Shown here: piece by piece, positions 45,816 to 60,609 of the stretch
How positions within the stretch are numbered: the stretch's first letter is position 1
How the letters are laid out: the number at the start of each line of letters is the position of its first letter
Source of the DNA: Thuidium tamariscinum
Taxonomy: Eukaryota > Streptophyta > Bryopsida > Hypnales > Thuidiaceae
Assembly: GCA_947034885.2 (NCBI GenBank)
Contig: OX344752.2
Span: 24,327,386 to 24,391,385 of the forward strand
Direction: 5' to 3'
Length of the DNA stretch: 64,000 nucleotides
Made by a program: the position numbers and the translations under genes
The notes under the pieces: model-generated
Databases searched by the model: none
Told to the model about the DNA's origin: nothing
Seen by the model: the letters and a program-made list of their open reading frames with translations, nothing else

Positions 45816-47102
45816 TAATTTTCCTCAACCCAATGCAACGTGATGCCAATAGCTGCACCGCGAGCTCTGTGAATTTCAATTCTGTTGATGACTGCAGCAC
45901 TGCCGCGGCGTTCTCGAAGGACTCCACTATTTACCAATTGCTCTCCCGGCAATCGCAACACTCCGACGGCTACTTGACTATTTCCTCTCCAATGGCAAAA
46001 GGCAAACTCCAAGTTCAGCATGATCAATCCGCATTAGTGACGTTCTACAAAAACTCCAAGTTATTGCAATTTGAAAGCTTCAATTCGTTCATTTTGAATC
46101 ACAATAGTTTAGGGCGTATACCTGAAGGTATTCGAGGGTCCACCGCTCTTTCAATTCTCCTCTACCTCTCTTGATGCTCTTCCATCTCTTGTGATTCTCT
46201 TCCGACCCCCAATCCAAAATGACGCGGCCAACGGCTGTGCTTTGAGCTGACTCCAAGTAAAGCCTCGGACTGCAGCTCCCAGTCAATTATACAATTCAAA
46301 CTCCGCAGTTGTATGAACGACAAAATACTGACTCCGCTCTCTTATACCTGTAGGATTGATTCCAATACATGAATCACTATGGCCCTCACTGTCGCTATAA
46401 AAATGGCGAACTCTCCTCGACGCACTTTCAGAGGTGTAAGACAGCTACATGAATTACTATGCTCATGTGTGCCTTCGCTATCGGACTACTTCTATGCACT
46501 AAGAATCGCTATGGAGAATTGTGTCGTCACGGATTGACCTCGCAGTAGCTCAAACTAATTGGCAATTGAGACTATGAAAGTGGCCTCTGAAAACTCCATG
46601 CACTTGAATCTTGGCGTCCAAGTGGACTGCACCCTACTTCACTGAGTTCAGGGTCAAGAAAACAGAGATTCAGCCCTAGTTAAGTAGCCGCTCTTGCACT
46701 CAAGTGACACGCCGGGCCTGAACTAAACCGTCAAATCAAGCCGTCATTGCCAAACTCAATTACTCCATGCAACTTGTCACATACTGATGATGAAGAAATC
46801 ATTTAAGAGTATACCGTTCAGGGTTTGAGGGCCTATAACCGCGATCTCGAATGTCACCTACTTTGTTCATTTTTATCGCTACAAAAGTAAGATAAACGAA
46901 AATGAAGTGCAACGTAACTTTTCAATATAAAACTAATGCCTGTATTCCACTTCATTTTAATCAATTCAAATTTTAGAATCAATGTTTAGTTGTACTACCT
47001 AATCATGTTAGCTTCATAAAGTACTAAGAATAGGGTTTGAAAATTTAAGAGTTGGTAAAATACCAGAGTTTAGGTTTGTTTTAAAAAATTAACTGACTAT
47101 TT
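45816..47102. other. GC-richer low-copy-looking segment beside the palindrome centre
   Basis: Composition changes abruptly at about 45.82 kb from ~75% AT to nearly balanced, until about 46.86 kb. Overlapping open frames exist on both strands (45833-46174 +, 45800-46027 -, 46089-46286 -) but none has a recognised domain or the length of a gene. It may be a fragment of a host locus carried into the palindrome. Mirrored at 47889-49175. Confidence 0.35.
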
Positions 47103-47888
47103 TATATCAAATCCCTCACCGTTGATATTCATCTCCCAAAATCTGAACCTCTCCAGTTTGCTAGAACAAGGGTTTGTTCCATATCGCCTAACTCCTATTC
47201 ACTCCATCGGTTTAACATTTCTCCAACTTCCAGCTTTCAAAATGCTAGGAGACGCTTTTTCCGACGCTTTCTTTTCACTTCGGTCGTAACTAGTTGCATG
47301 CCAGTGACGATTGTATACTAGTTGCACACCAGTCGTATACTAGTTGTATATTAGTTGCATGCTAGTCACGGTTGTATACTAGTTTGATGCTAGTTGCACG
47401 CTAATTACGGCCCGTCTCTCAGCACTCATTGTCTCTCAGCTAAGTGCCTTGTGTTATTCATTGGTAAATTTCATGAATGCTCTAGAAATTGAACAAGAAA
47501 TTCAAGCTGTTGGTTGTTGTAATAGTCGCAAGCAAGTTCAAGGTTGCTTGTAATTAGGGTTTCGGGTTTTAGAATCTGTCATTGCAATTTTTTCCTATTC
47601 ATTCATGGGTTAAGACCCATTCGAGGTTATGCTTCTTCAAGAGTTACGGTGTGCTTGAAGGCTAGCCATAAAGAGTTGTTTTTTTCTTTTGAAGAGGCCA
47701 TGAACGAAGTTGGTGATTCTGAACACCAAAAAGTATAAGAATTAGGCTCTTCAAAGTTGTTCTTTTTTAGTATTGTAAGTGTTTTGCCTCCATGGACTCA
47801 TTGCATCATTGCCTACATTGCATCATCTTAACAATATGAAAAAAAAACAATATTATTAACTTAAAAATATTTTTTCCGTAAAACCTAC
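47103..47888. other. Unique spacer of the giant palindrome
   Basis: 786 bp present once. The arms stop matching at GACTATTT|T on the left and its counterpart on the right, where the opposite strand reads GACTATTT|G. Contents: an imperfect TAGTTGCATGC tandem (47289-47410), a TTAGGGTTTCGGGTTTT stretch (47555) typical of plant gene leaders, and a 64-codon frame (47544-47738) of unknown nature. Confidence 0.9.
47289..47410. repeat. Imperfect tandem repeat in the spacer
   Basis: About six units of TATACTAGTTGCATGCCAGT / GTATACTAGTTG with variable GTCACGGT inserts. Confidence 0.65.
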
Positions 47889-50800
47889 AAATAGTCAGTT
47901 AATTTTTTAAAACAAACCTAAACTCTGGTATTTTACCAACTCTTAAATTTTCAAACCCTATTCTTAGTACTTTATGAAGCTAACATGATTAGGTAGTACA
48001 ACTAAACATTGATTCTAAAATTTGAATTGATTAAAATGAAGTGGAATACAGGCATTAGTTTTATATTGAAAAGTTACGTTGCACTTCATTTTCGTTTATC
48101 TTACTTTTGTAGCGATAAAAATGAACAAAGTAGGTGACATTCGAGATCGCGGTTATAGGCCCTCAAACCCTGAACGGTATACTCTTAAATGATTTCTTCA
48201 TCATCAGTATGTGACAAGTTGCATGGAGTAATTGAGTTTGGCAATGACGGCTTGATTTGACGGTTTAGTTCAGGCCCGGCGTGTCACTTGAGTGCAAGAG
48301 CGGCTACTTAACTAGGGCTGAATCTCTGTTTTCTTGACCCTGAACTCAGTGAAGTAGGGTGCAGTCCACTTGGACGCCAAGATTCAAGTGCATGGAGTTT
48401 TCAGAGGCCACTTTCATAGTCTCAATTGCCAATTAGTTTGAGCTACTGCGAGGTCAATCCGTGACGACACAATTCTCCATAGCGATTCTTAGTGCATAGA
48501 AGTAGTCCGATAGCGAAGGCACACATGAGCATAGTAATTCATGTAGCTGTCTTACACCTCTGAAAGTGCGTCGAGGAGAGTTCGCCATTTTTATAGCGAC
48601 AGTGAGGGCCATAGTGATTCATGTATTGGAATCAATCCTACAGGTATAAGAGAGCGGAGTCAGTATTTTGTCGTTCATACAACTGCGGAGTTTGAATTGT
48701 ATAATTGACTGGGAGCTGCAGTCCGAGGCTTTACTTGGAGTCAGCTCAAAGCACAGCCGTTGGCCGCGTCATTTTGGATTGGGGGTCGGAAGAGAATCAC
48801 AAGAGATGGAAGAGCATCAAGAGAGGTAGAGGAGAATTGAAAGAGCGGTGGACCCTCGAATACCTTCAGGTATACGCCCTAAACTATTGTGATTCAAAAT
48901 GAACGAATTGAAGCTTTCAAATTGCAATAACTTGGAGTTTTTGTAGAACGTCACTAATGCGGATTGATCATGCTGAACTTGGAGTTTGCCTTTTGCCATT
49001 GGAGAGGAAATAGTCAAGTAGCCGTCGGAGTGTTGCGATTGCCGGGAGAGCAATTGGTAAATAGTGGAGTCCTTCGAGAACGCCGCGGCAGTGCTGCAGT
49101 CATCAACAGAATTGAAATTCACAGAGCTCGCGGTGCAGCTATTGGCATCACGTTGCATTGGGTTGAGGAAAATTACAAAACCCTAAACTGACAAACTAAC
49201 AAAATGAACTTTATTTTAAGGTTTTTTTTATTATGTTTCATCTACAAGTAAATATAAATTTGATTTAAGTAAGCAATTGCAAATTATGATCAAATGAGAT
49301 TAATAAGATTACAATTGAAATAATAAAGAGCGTTAAATGCTTGAGGAGCATATACAATTTATAAAAAATGAATGTAATCTTTTAAATTATAAATATAATT
49401 TAAATATAAGTGTATATATTAAAAAAAACAAATGCATGGTTTTAAGATCATTAATGATTCATATGTATTCAAATAGAAATCACAATTGTTTTTGTATATT
49501 CTTTGGTTGTTTGTCACAATTTAAATTTTATAATGAAAATAATTCCAAATATTGAAATGGAATGAACAAGATAGATTATGTGGTTTGCATTTGGAATGAA
49601 AATATGAATTTTTTTGTAACATTACACACTTAATACAATATAATATATTTGACAATATAAAGACTTTTTTATCTATCAACACAAAAATTTGGAGAGCTTA
49701 AAATAAAAATAAATTGGTTAAAATTTAACAAAAGAAATAGTTGAAAATATCTTATTATTTAGGTATAGGTAGGATTAAGGAATAGTGTTGAAAAATGTCA
49801 AGCGATTTTAAAAAAAATACAATTCTACAAATGACAATTTTAAATACTTTCAAACTTTCTAATGACAATATAGTGAAGGAGTTTAAATGTTTTATGACAT
49901 GTATCTTTTTCATAGAAGTAATATTTTTATACGATAAGGAAAAAAACTATAATTTCTAAATTCAATAATTCTAATTTGCATCTTATAATGTTTTATCATA
50001 AGACAAATGAATTAATTATATAATCAACTATACTTTATAAATGTATGTACAAAAGATTTAGATAAGAATTAAATTTGTTCAAAAATTGTTGAGGATTTAT
50101 TGATGTCATTGAAAGGTACACTAAGAATTATTTTATTCATGTCATCACAGTTTTTGAAGTTTCTTAAAAGAAAGACAAAATCAAAACGTCAAGTCATTTT
50201 TCACTTAAAGTTAAGAAAAAGAAAAAGAATTTTATTTTATTGAATTTAGTCAAACTCGGCTGCCCTAAATGGCTTAATCCCCTGAAATCATATGCTTTCT
50301 TCGTACACGCTTAAGAAAGTTGATTTGATATTTTCTTTAAAGGGTGGAAGTGTGAAAAAGATTGGTTATCACAACTATTTTATATCATGCCACAAGAGAT
50401 TGAACCATAAACCTTCTAATCTTTAAAAGAGACGGATTGTCTCTAGAAGGATTGACAACTTCCTATTCTCATTTAAAGAACTTCAATTTTGGTGATTGAG
50501 GATTATTTTATTGCATTCTTAACACAACCGGTCAACTACTTCCTACCACCATCACCACCACCCACTTACGAAGGCGTCTGCTGAAGCTCGCGTCCACCTA
50601 GTTGGACGATTCAAATTGGTTGAACGATCTCGTATTCGCTCAATCGGACGGTCAATGATAAATACACTATTAAGCATCCGTTTGTGCAGATACAGTACAA
50701 GCTATCTACCAAGCATAAGAGCGGATGCTAGGACGTTCGCCTCCCACTTTTGCCTTTCCCTTGCATTTCGCAAGCGGAGCGGAGAACTTGGTGGTTTACC

Positions 50801-53151
50801 TTTCATTGGCTCTTGTCTTTGAAAAGCAAAAGTCAAATTATTGAAGTCCCTTTATTGCTAATATTTTTTGGCATTGATAAACTTCTATTTGAAATTGAAT
50901 TGTGTCACACCTTATCATAGAAAAGTTGAAGTGCTTCTAAATACTTCAAATTATTTAAGATGTCGGAATTGAAGAAAGGTGAGTAGAAAAAATAAATGGC
51001 ACAAAACACTTAGTCATCAAAGGATATACTTTCGTAAAACTGTAAGAATTTCGTGATAAAATGTATTGTCAAGTTTTATGAGTTTAAAACCACCACATTC
51101 TTGAATAACAAATACGTCAAATATCAAAAGGAGTGCATATAGAAATTTCAATTGGATATGAAACAAAGATTATTGAATGCACTTCATGTTTCATAGTGAT
51201 TTTATGAAACAGAGAAACATGATTTTTTCTGTTTCTTGAAGAGTAAGGGGCACAATGCCTTGTGGAACGTGAAATTACTTTTACAAAAATATGACAAAAT
51301 CCATTGTACAATGAACAAAGGCTTTGAAAATAAAAATTTTAACAACAATGAAAATAATTTTATGAGTGAAGATAGTGAATTTCTTTTTGACAATTATAAA
51401 ATGTACTTATATTTTAAATAATACAATGGTATAATTAAAATAATTCAAAGAAATCAAAATGATCATCATTGCATAGTTTTATTTATATCTAAATTTAAAT
51501 TTATGAGTTTGAATTAATCTATACAAGTTGCCAAAACTTTAATTTTACAAATAAAATTTTTAACTTCGAGATATATAGAAGGAATATATTGAACTGACTT
51601 TTCTATAAACTTTGCGATAATTTTTTCGAATATATTCATATGTCTTTATTTCTTTCTCATTCTTACAAAAATAAAATATTTTAAGAAGAATATTGTGAGC
51701 TCTGAAGATAACGTTTGAAACTTCAAATGCAAGTTTTAAGAGTATTAAGAGTTTTTAGGTTTATTTTATATTTAAAAAATACAAAAAATAGTTGTGAAGG
51801 ATTTTGATAGAAGTCTTTACTAAAATAATGAGGAATACTTTTAAAATTGTGGAATGTATAAAATATCATGTTTTTTTTAAGTTTAAAACTTAAATGGGAG
51901 TTTGAAAAATTAGTCAACAAATCCAAAAAAAAAATGAGGATGTGAGAGTTAACCAGCCCTAATATTTTATCAATGCAAAACTAAAATTTTGAAATTGAAT
52001 TTAATAAATTAATTAAGTACTAAAATTTATTTTTAAGTTTAAAGAGTTGATGACGCTAAAATTCAATTCATAGAAGATTTGAATTATTCATCACAACATT
52101 GCAAATTCTTAAAAATTTGAAGTTTAAATTTAAGCAAAGATGAAGCAATATGTATTGAAATATATTGAGAGGTGCTTTAAGCATTAATTCGTCGTTTGAG
52201 AATTAATTGTTAATAATTTTAAGAATAATATCTACATAAATTTGTAATGACGTTTTATTGTCAAGATAACTGTGATCATTTTAATACTAATGCATGTATA
52301 AATTTGTAATAATATCTTATTATTCGGATAACTGTGAGAATTTTAGTACTCATATGTGCATAAATTCATAATGATACTTTGTTATTTAAATAACTGTAAT
52401 AAATTTAATATTAATGCGTACAAAAATTTATGATAATACTTTGTTATTCAAATAATGTAAGAATTTTAATATTTTTACGTGTATGAATATGCAATGATAC
52501 TTTGTTATTTAGATAATCGTGGCAATTCTAATATTAATATGTGTTCAAATTTGTGATGATATCTTGTTATTTAAATAATTATGAAAATTTTATTACTTTA
52601 ACATGCATAAATTCATAATGATATCTTTTTTATTAAGATAATTATGATCATTTTAATACTAATATTTGCATAAACTTATAACAGTACCTTATTATTTACA
52701 TAACTATCATAATTTTAACATTAATACGCGTGTGAATTTGTAATGTTACCTTATGATTTGAATAACCAAAATAATTTTAAACTTTCAATACTTATACGTG
52801 TATGAATTTATTATAATACCTTACTATTCGGATCATCTTGATAATCCTATTATTAATAATTTAGTATGTTTAGAAACTTATAACTATAATTTTTTATTTA
52901 ATTATTTGTGTTAATTATAATACTAATGCATGTACAAATTTTAATAAAGTTTTAAATTAAAAACATACAATGAGCATTAGTTAATTGAAGTATGACATTT
53001 CTCATTGAACATTTAGAACCATCATTTAATTATTTATTGATGTTTTTTAATAATTGTGATTTCTATTTGAACACATATGAATCATTCATGATCTTAAAAA
53101 CGTGCATTTGTTTTTTTAATATGTACACTTACATTTTCTAAATCACATTTA

Positions 53152-53360
53152 CACTAGAAGAAATCCCTGTTATTTTCAACGCAACACGTCAGGTAGATTG
53201 TGTTGAGGCCGCGTTGCTGAAAACGAGGAAAAAACACAAAAAAACACAAAAAAAACGCGTTTTCTGTGTTTTTCTGCGTTTTCAGCAACGCAGTCTCAAC
53301 ACAATCTACCTAACGTAGTGCGTTGAAATTAACAGCGTTTTCAGTGTTTTTCTTCTAGTG
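53152..53360. mobile_element. CACTA-type hairpin MITE, palindrome copy
   Basis: Exact reverse complement of 41631-41839 as far as compared. Confidence 0.85.
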
Positions 53361-54800
53361 TTATAATTAAAAAAACTACATTCATCTTTTAAAAGTTATA
53401 TATGTTCCTCAAACATTTAATGCTCTTTATTATTTCACTTGTAATCTTATTAATCTCATTTGATCATAATTTGCAATTGCTTACTTAAATCAAATTTATA
53501 TTTGCTTCTACATAAAACATATAAATTTTTTTTTAAATAAAGTTCATTTTGTTAAATGTCATTTAGGTTTTAATATAGGATTTTTAGCATTATGTTCTAT
53601 ATATTAGCAATACATTTGATGGGATTTTGAAAATTAGTGTGGTTGTATTTAAAGTTTAAATGATAATAAAATAAAAAACTATGCTTAATTATAAACTAAA
53701 ATGATGAAATTATGATCTTCAGAAGAAATTATATTTGAAATGAAGGTAAAATTGTGAGTTTTAGTTTTAAATCACCTTAAAAAGTTAAGACATTTGATAT
53801 CTTGGTCCTATAATTAAAATTGTAAGGAATTGTAAATCTTGTGATCCTACAAACTTTTGTCTAGTGAAATTTTTTGATGATTATAACAATTTTTAGTTAC
53901 TCTTGATGTAAAAATTATAATATAATAGAAAATAAAATATATATATAATTGATTTCATTACAAGTTTTTTTTGTTCATATTAAAAAATTATTAACATATT
54001 TTTATTATATTCTTGAATAAATTTTAAAAATAAATTAAAAAATAATGATTAAAATTGCTTTGTTGTTTTTAGTCATTTGACCAATTATATCAAATTCAAA
54101 ATTTGAATTGATATAACAACAAAATCTAAATTTAAATCATATATATTAATAACCTTTAAATCCTAAATCTTCAAGATATATTTGCTATGTTAATAAAAAA
54201 TTTATTTTTTTAGATTTGAAAGTTTGATTTAGAGTTTTTTGACCAAAAGTCAAGTTTGTCATATACTTTAAGTTTTTAATTAATGTAGTGATTTTCTTTC
54301 ATCTACATTTCATATATATTTTGAATTTAAATAATACTTTTTTACTCAAATCATGAAGATTTTTTAAGTAAGTGAATGATGTCAATTCTAGAATCTTTCA
54401 TACTTGTATACTTGTGTAACATAATTTTAATAAAATAACAAATTTCATTACTTTAAAATTATATCATTGTGTAGTTTCTAAAAATACCTTAAAAGTTGTT
54501 TACATTTTAATATTATTTATAGTCATTTAAATCTTAATAATAAATTCATTCAAGTCTTAAAATGATTTAATGAGGCCGTGTGTAGGCCCTTGATTCGTCA
54601 CCGAAGAGTCACTGGTTTTATCTTTGATTTCTTATAAAACTAAATAGAAAAATAAACTTAAAAAGCACTAAAAAGAGTGTAGAACCAAAATAGGTATAGT
54701 ACATGATCTAAATTAATATTTAATATATAATAAATAGATTAATAGATTAAAAATTAAGAATTAGGATGAATGTTAAAGAAATTAGGTAATTAGCCTCACG

Positions 54801-57800
54801 TGAGCATTTTTTTCCACCCTTGGAACAAAGTATATATAATCAGGCTCTTTTAAGTATAAATTATGAATTGTATCCTATGGGTGTCTAAGCGTTTATCCAA
54901 TTAAACTTTTGAAGCAATGAATCTTTTTGTAATTAAGGTGTCTATCTTAATCGTACGTTTATAAATTGCATACCAAAAAAGAATAATAAAAAATGCTAGT
55001 TCAGTGACCATTCGGCTTAAATTTAATCTAAATGAATCGGCCTAAAATTTTAGAAGTTGGAATTTATAGAGATTCTCATGTCTTTTCCAAAAAGATAAAG
55101 AATACTAATTTTGACCTTGATTCCTAAAAGATACAGGTAGTTGAAGTTTAATATTCAATCTACCGATTAAAACTTCATATGTCAATTGCTATGGTTCAAA
55201 CCATCAAAATTGGATTGGATTGGATTGAAATATTATTTTTGGTTTTTAATCTTCTACCCTTGATTTGATTTTGAAGAATTTTAATCAACTCTAGTTGATT
55301 TTCATCCAAATGCCCATTGATTTGGTTCTAAACTTCATTCAACTGCTATTTCTTCATTATAATTTTGATTTCTATGTATAAAATAATTTAAAAGAGTTTA
55401 TATCTATTATAGCTAATATTGGTTTTTAATTCTTTTTTGCTTAATGATTTTGCTACTTGATAAATTCTTACTCGTAGCTACGATTTTTGGTAATGGAAAT
55501 TTTTACCCTTTTTTCCTCAAAGTAAATTTATTTACTTTCAAACGTTGAATTTTACCTCTTTTTAAAAGTAAAAATAAGCTTCAAAACTCCTTAACAATTG
55601 TAATTTTTATTGGTAAATTTTGACCGTTAATCGGTTCATCAAAATTTACTTGTTAAATTATTTTACCTTTTTGAATTTTTAAAAATGATTTGATTTTTAC
55701 CTTTGATTCTTACTTTTGTCTTTTTGAAATTTTGCTTCTATTTTTTTTTTTAATTCTTTTTAAATTACAAATTCCTTCAAAAGTAATTTTGATTTTTGAA
55801 CCATTACTTCAATTGACTGTAATTTTTAGTGTTTTTGTTGGATTTCAACTTGTAAGGTATTTTTGAAAAGTTAATTTAATTCTCTAACTATTTTTTTAGA
55901 TTTTTCACTAATTCCTAATGACCTTAGTGGTTTGACTTGGATTTCTAATTTCCTACTTTGAATTTAATGATTTTTTGCAGAAATAAATAAAAGAAATGGA
56001 GTTAATTAGAACTAACCTTGTTCATCGCTACTTCTAGGTTCAATAATTTAGTCTCGTGATGTTGCATAACCTTTGTGCTCCTCACATATTTTTGGTTGAA
56101 AAATTGTCAAATAGCCACTTCTTCCCTTTTTCCTTTTTCTTCTTTTATATTGCTACTATTTTTCTTCAAAGGTGTTTTGTTTTACTTTTTCATTTGATTT
56201 TTGAATTTTTGAATATTTATTGCAAGAATAAAATCCTACCAAATCTAATGCTAAATGCTTAGCTAATTGTCTTGAAATTAAACAAAACCTTAAGACAAAG
56301 CTTGTTTGACCTTTACCAACTAATAACTAGTTCTAAAATCTATCCAAAGTCAACTATTCCCTAAATTTGTCGTATCTACTTGTCTTATGAGAAAGTTTCA
56401 ACTTTGTTTGATGGAACTATATTCTTTAATGAAAATTCCAACCTTGTTTGATGGGATTTATTCTTTATAAAAATTCCAATCTCGTCTAATGGGATGTATT
56501 CTTTAAAAATTAAAGCATGTACAACTAAAACATTTTTTCTCTCTCTCACTACTAAGTGCTAATTTTTTCACTTAGGTTCTTCAATTGTGTTTCTTCTACA
56601 CTTGATTTGATGCTTGAAACATTGAAGGTAAAGCATGGGAGTCTACATGTGAAGATTTTTGGGGTTCAACGTATGATTTGAATGAGTTGTTTTCCAAACA
56701 GTACAACCGATATGTTGAATTTTTCCACTTAGCTTCAATCTATCTAAATGTCAAATTACTTCAATCTATTTGAATTCCACTCAACTTAGTCTAGTTTCAA
56801 TTGCCAAATCACTTCAGTCTGTTGAATTCTAACTTAGTTCAGTTTGTTGACTTTGCAAACTCAATTTAGTCTTGGTCTGAATCACTTCAATTTGGTTTGG
56901 AAATTCCAACTTCATCTTAGTCTATTTTAAGCTCTAAGAAAATTTCTTTCCCTCTCTTGGATTGGTTTGAACTTTTTAACTTTCTCTTAATCTATTTTAA
57001 ACTCTGAAAAAATTTCTTTCCCTCATTAGTCTGGTCCAAATTTCCAACCTTACTGAATTGATAAAAAAATTTAAGAAATAAAAATAAGGGCTTTACGGCA
57101 TCGTCTCCGAGTTTTATTTTTTCTTAAATCAATGTATATATATCAAATTCGTTTGATCAAGGTGCCGCGACTCTAACTCTTGCCATGAACTACTAGCCCT
57201 TGTCGTGTCTATTGGCCCTTTATTGTGGCTGCTAGCCCTTCTACCATGGTTGTTGGCTCCTCCAATGTGGCTGTTGGCTTTGCCGTGAATTGTTGGCCCT
57301 TGTTGAATTGATATTTTCTTACTAGAGGGATCTCGAGACCTCCTTGGCCGTGGAAGCCAAAATTCAATGTTCAAAACCAAACTTTGTGGTCTTTTTTGGG
57401 GACCCTTTAACACAAAATAAAATTGAAAATTAGACTTTGCAGGCGAAGCTTTGCCGTCTAAGGTGAATTTATCCCTCCACTTTTTTTAATTTAGAAAAAA
57501 AAATCTTTAAAATGTTTGTCTCAGGGCAATAGCTTCGCCGTACTAGAGAGTTTATTCTCAAATTTTAAAATAATCTTTCAAGAGTTCTACCACACAAAGA
57601 CTCAAAAATATTTGAGATTAACCAAACTCTTGTAGAACAAGACTGTGAATCACAATTAAATGGTTAAGCCTTAGGGGGATCCTCAGTAAGCCAATTCGGG
57701 CTATGAATCTCACTCAAAAAGATTAATTGAATAATTATTGGTTTTACACTTGAAGGAAAAACACCACAACGTGCAAATGGTTAGTGTACTTAGAATACTA

Positions 57801-58719
57801 GAATACTAATCAAGCGCTTCAAAGAAACCTCTAATGTCCCTTGAATAAGCTTTAAGACATAGAAAAATGCTTGGAATACAATTGAAATCAATAATATGAT
57901 GAAAAAAACACAGGAGTTTGAAAATACTAAATAGTTTTTAAAAGTTTTGAATGTGTTGGGCGTGAGTACAAATTGCATAAGTTTTTTGATAAGGGGTATG
58001 AAGTGAGAGGAGGGGAAGACCTTTTTCATGTTTTTAAAGCCTCCTCCCCTTCAAATTATTTGCTAATCTACCTAAGAAAAATCAAAATTAACATTCAAAA
58101 TTCTACATTAATATTGTGACTATTTTAACTTTTGAAGAAATGTTTTGATTTCCAAACAAACAATGCCATTGGCTTATGAAGACCCAAATTAAACCAAGAA
58201 AACCCTTACCCCTTACTCCCAAGGCTAAATTATGCTCAAAAACTAACCTCTAAAATTCAATGAAAAGGGTAGAAAATCTAGCTTTTGAGAATGATTTTTT
58301 TCAAAAGTTTTGACTAGTTGGGGTTGTTGGAGAGGTTCAATAATGTTAAAAGAGAGTCCAAATTGACTCCAATTGAACATCGTATGCTCCTTGTACCCCG
58401 GTCAACTTGCAAAGATTTTGATAAAACCGTTAAAAATCCTTGTCGTTGGCTCGTTGCCAATTCTGGTACTTGTTGATGTAAGAATGTCTTGAAATTTAGA
58501 GAGGTGTTTATTTATGCTAAAACGCACTATCCTAATTCTTAGTGGAATTTTATCACTATTGTAAAAAATTTATATAATTTTCCAATTGTCGGTAAAAGTG
58601 GTTGACCTCCCATAGAGTCATTTTTGCAATTCAAGAAAATTACGAAATTTTTTGGGGAACTTTTAGGAAGTCTCCCAAAGCCAAGTACAAAGTTTTATTA
58701 AAAACCCACACTTTCTAAA
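54801..58719 (-). mobile_element. Giant LTR-like copy E10, palindrome copy
   Basis: Reverse complement of 36272-40190, created by the palindrome rather than by a new insertion. Confidence 0.55.
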
Positions 58720-60609
58720 CAATACTAGAAAATGATGTCCAAGTCGACAACAAAATTTTTTTTTGTTGAATTGGGTACTATATTGACCGTTTTTACAAGT
58801 TCCTGTTGATTTGGACACTATATTATCAAAATCAACAAAAATTTTGTTGATTTTGATAGTACAATGTTCAAATCAACAAAAAAATTAACAAATGTTTGTT
58901 GATTCTAACTTAAATTTTTTTAAGTAAGTTTTATTTATTTAAGGCAATAACTAAATAACCGTACTTTGAATTCTCTTTACCATGAACTTTTTTTATAAAA
59001 TTAATCCCTCACAATTCAGTGTTTTATTGATTCGACAAACTTTAGAGACAGTTTAAGCATGGTAAAACTATCTTTTTTAGAAAAACTTCCATTTAAGAAA
59101 AGTTGTAAAATCAAACAAAATTTCATCTCTAAATTTTCTTTTAAGATTTCCTATCTTCAATAAAAAGTTATGCACAAAATTCACAGAGTGTTTGAAAATC
59201 TAAAAAAAATTGTTCCTTGGTACCACTCTTTGAAATTTATCCATAACTTTTTATTGAAATTTCAAAATTACAAACAGATTTTAGGAAATTAAATTAAATT
59301 AAACCTCTCAACTTATTTCAGTTGAAAGTTTTTCCAAAAAAATGTTTTTCTTTATTGAAATTGCCTCCAAAGTCTACTGAAATTTAGAGACCTCATTTCC
59401 AAAATCTTTAAGTTTAAGAAAAAACTAGTTTGTACAATATTTCTAAAAAATTGTACTATATTTTGTATATTTAAGGAAGATTGCATTATTATTATGTCAA
59501 AATGTCTTTAATTAAATAAAGTTTCTCTAATCTTACATTCAACAAAACTTATTGATTTGAAACTTCACTTTGACTTCTTTATAGTTGATTTTCTATAACC
59601 TAATAGGTTGTTTTTGTTGATTGGAAAAACAATATCCAATTTAAGAAAACAATTACCTTTTTTGGTTAGTTTTGAGTTATAAGAGTTTTCAAATTAGAAT
59701 TTTTTTAAAATTATAGATATGTTTAAATCAATATGGTTTGAGTTTTTTTATAAAATGGAATTTATTAATTGAATTAAACATTTACAACTCAGATTCTATA
59801 AGTTCAACTGAATTCAAAGCTCATTTAGACATAGTAAATCAACTTTCTCTTAAAAACATTGAACTAATGAAAGTTGGACGTTGAAGTTAAGTTTCACCTT
59901 CAAAAATTCGTTTGTCATTTGGAGCTTTTGAGAGAAAGTGATGGTCAAAATTCAAAGACAATGTTTCGAAAAAGAAATTGACAGTTTCTAACGTTGTCTT
60001 TGAATTTTGGCCATACCTTTATCTTGAAAGCTCCAAATGACAAACGAATTTTTGGAGGTGAAACTTAACTTCAACTTTTATTAGTTCAAAGTTTCAAGAA
60101 AAAATTGATTTACTATGCCTAAATGAGCTCTGAAGATAGCTAAATTTACAAAATTTAAACATTGGTGATTTTAAAGAGAAGATTTATATACTAAATAACT
60201 TGGCATACATTCATAAGTACTTAGAGGTGGCTTGGTGATTTGAATCCTTCCCTTCCAACAGAGAGGTAGGGAATTCGAACCTCCACGCCAACACTCCATT
60301 GGAAAATTGAGGTGGTGGTCAACGTGGATTGCCACGCCGATATTGACTTAAGTGGTGGGCCTTGCATAGATGACACATGGCATATCGGTGCCACATAGAG
60401 TGGAACGTGGCAAATGTTAATTGGTTTATTTAGTTTTAAAAAAATTTAAATTATTTCACAATATGACAAAATGAACAAAAAGAAAATGAACACGTTTTTG
60501 TTAAATATTGGTCAAGTCAATTACACTAAATCAATATAGAAGTATTAAACCAAATCAACACTATTTTAGTGATTTTTTTGTTGATTTGGACACAAATTTT
60601 CTAGTAGTG
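58720..60609. mobile_element. Non-autonomous CACTA-type transposon, palindrome copy
   Basis: Reverse complement of 34382-36271; ends CAATACTAGAAAAT and ATTTTCTAGTAGTG. Confidence 0.75.

Larger units (their letters stand above)
30991..47102 (+). repeat. Left arm of giant palindrome
   Basis: Each base i pairs with base 94991-i on the opposite strand of 47889-64000. The register holds at every point checked (for example 32133/62858, 43065/51926, 45800/49191), so there is no net insertion or deletion over 16,112 bp. The only mismatch I found is 31702 (A) against 63289 (C). The arm may extend left of 30991; the right arm is cut by the window end. Confidence 0.95.

Noticed and set aside
45833-46174. 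113-codon frame (and mirror at 48817-49158) as a gene
   Set aside because: No recognised domain; overlapped by an equally long frame on the other strand; no clear promoter or splice context.
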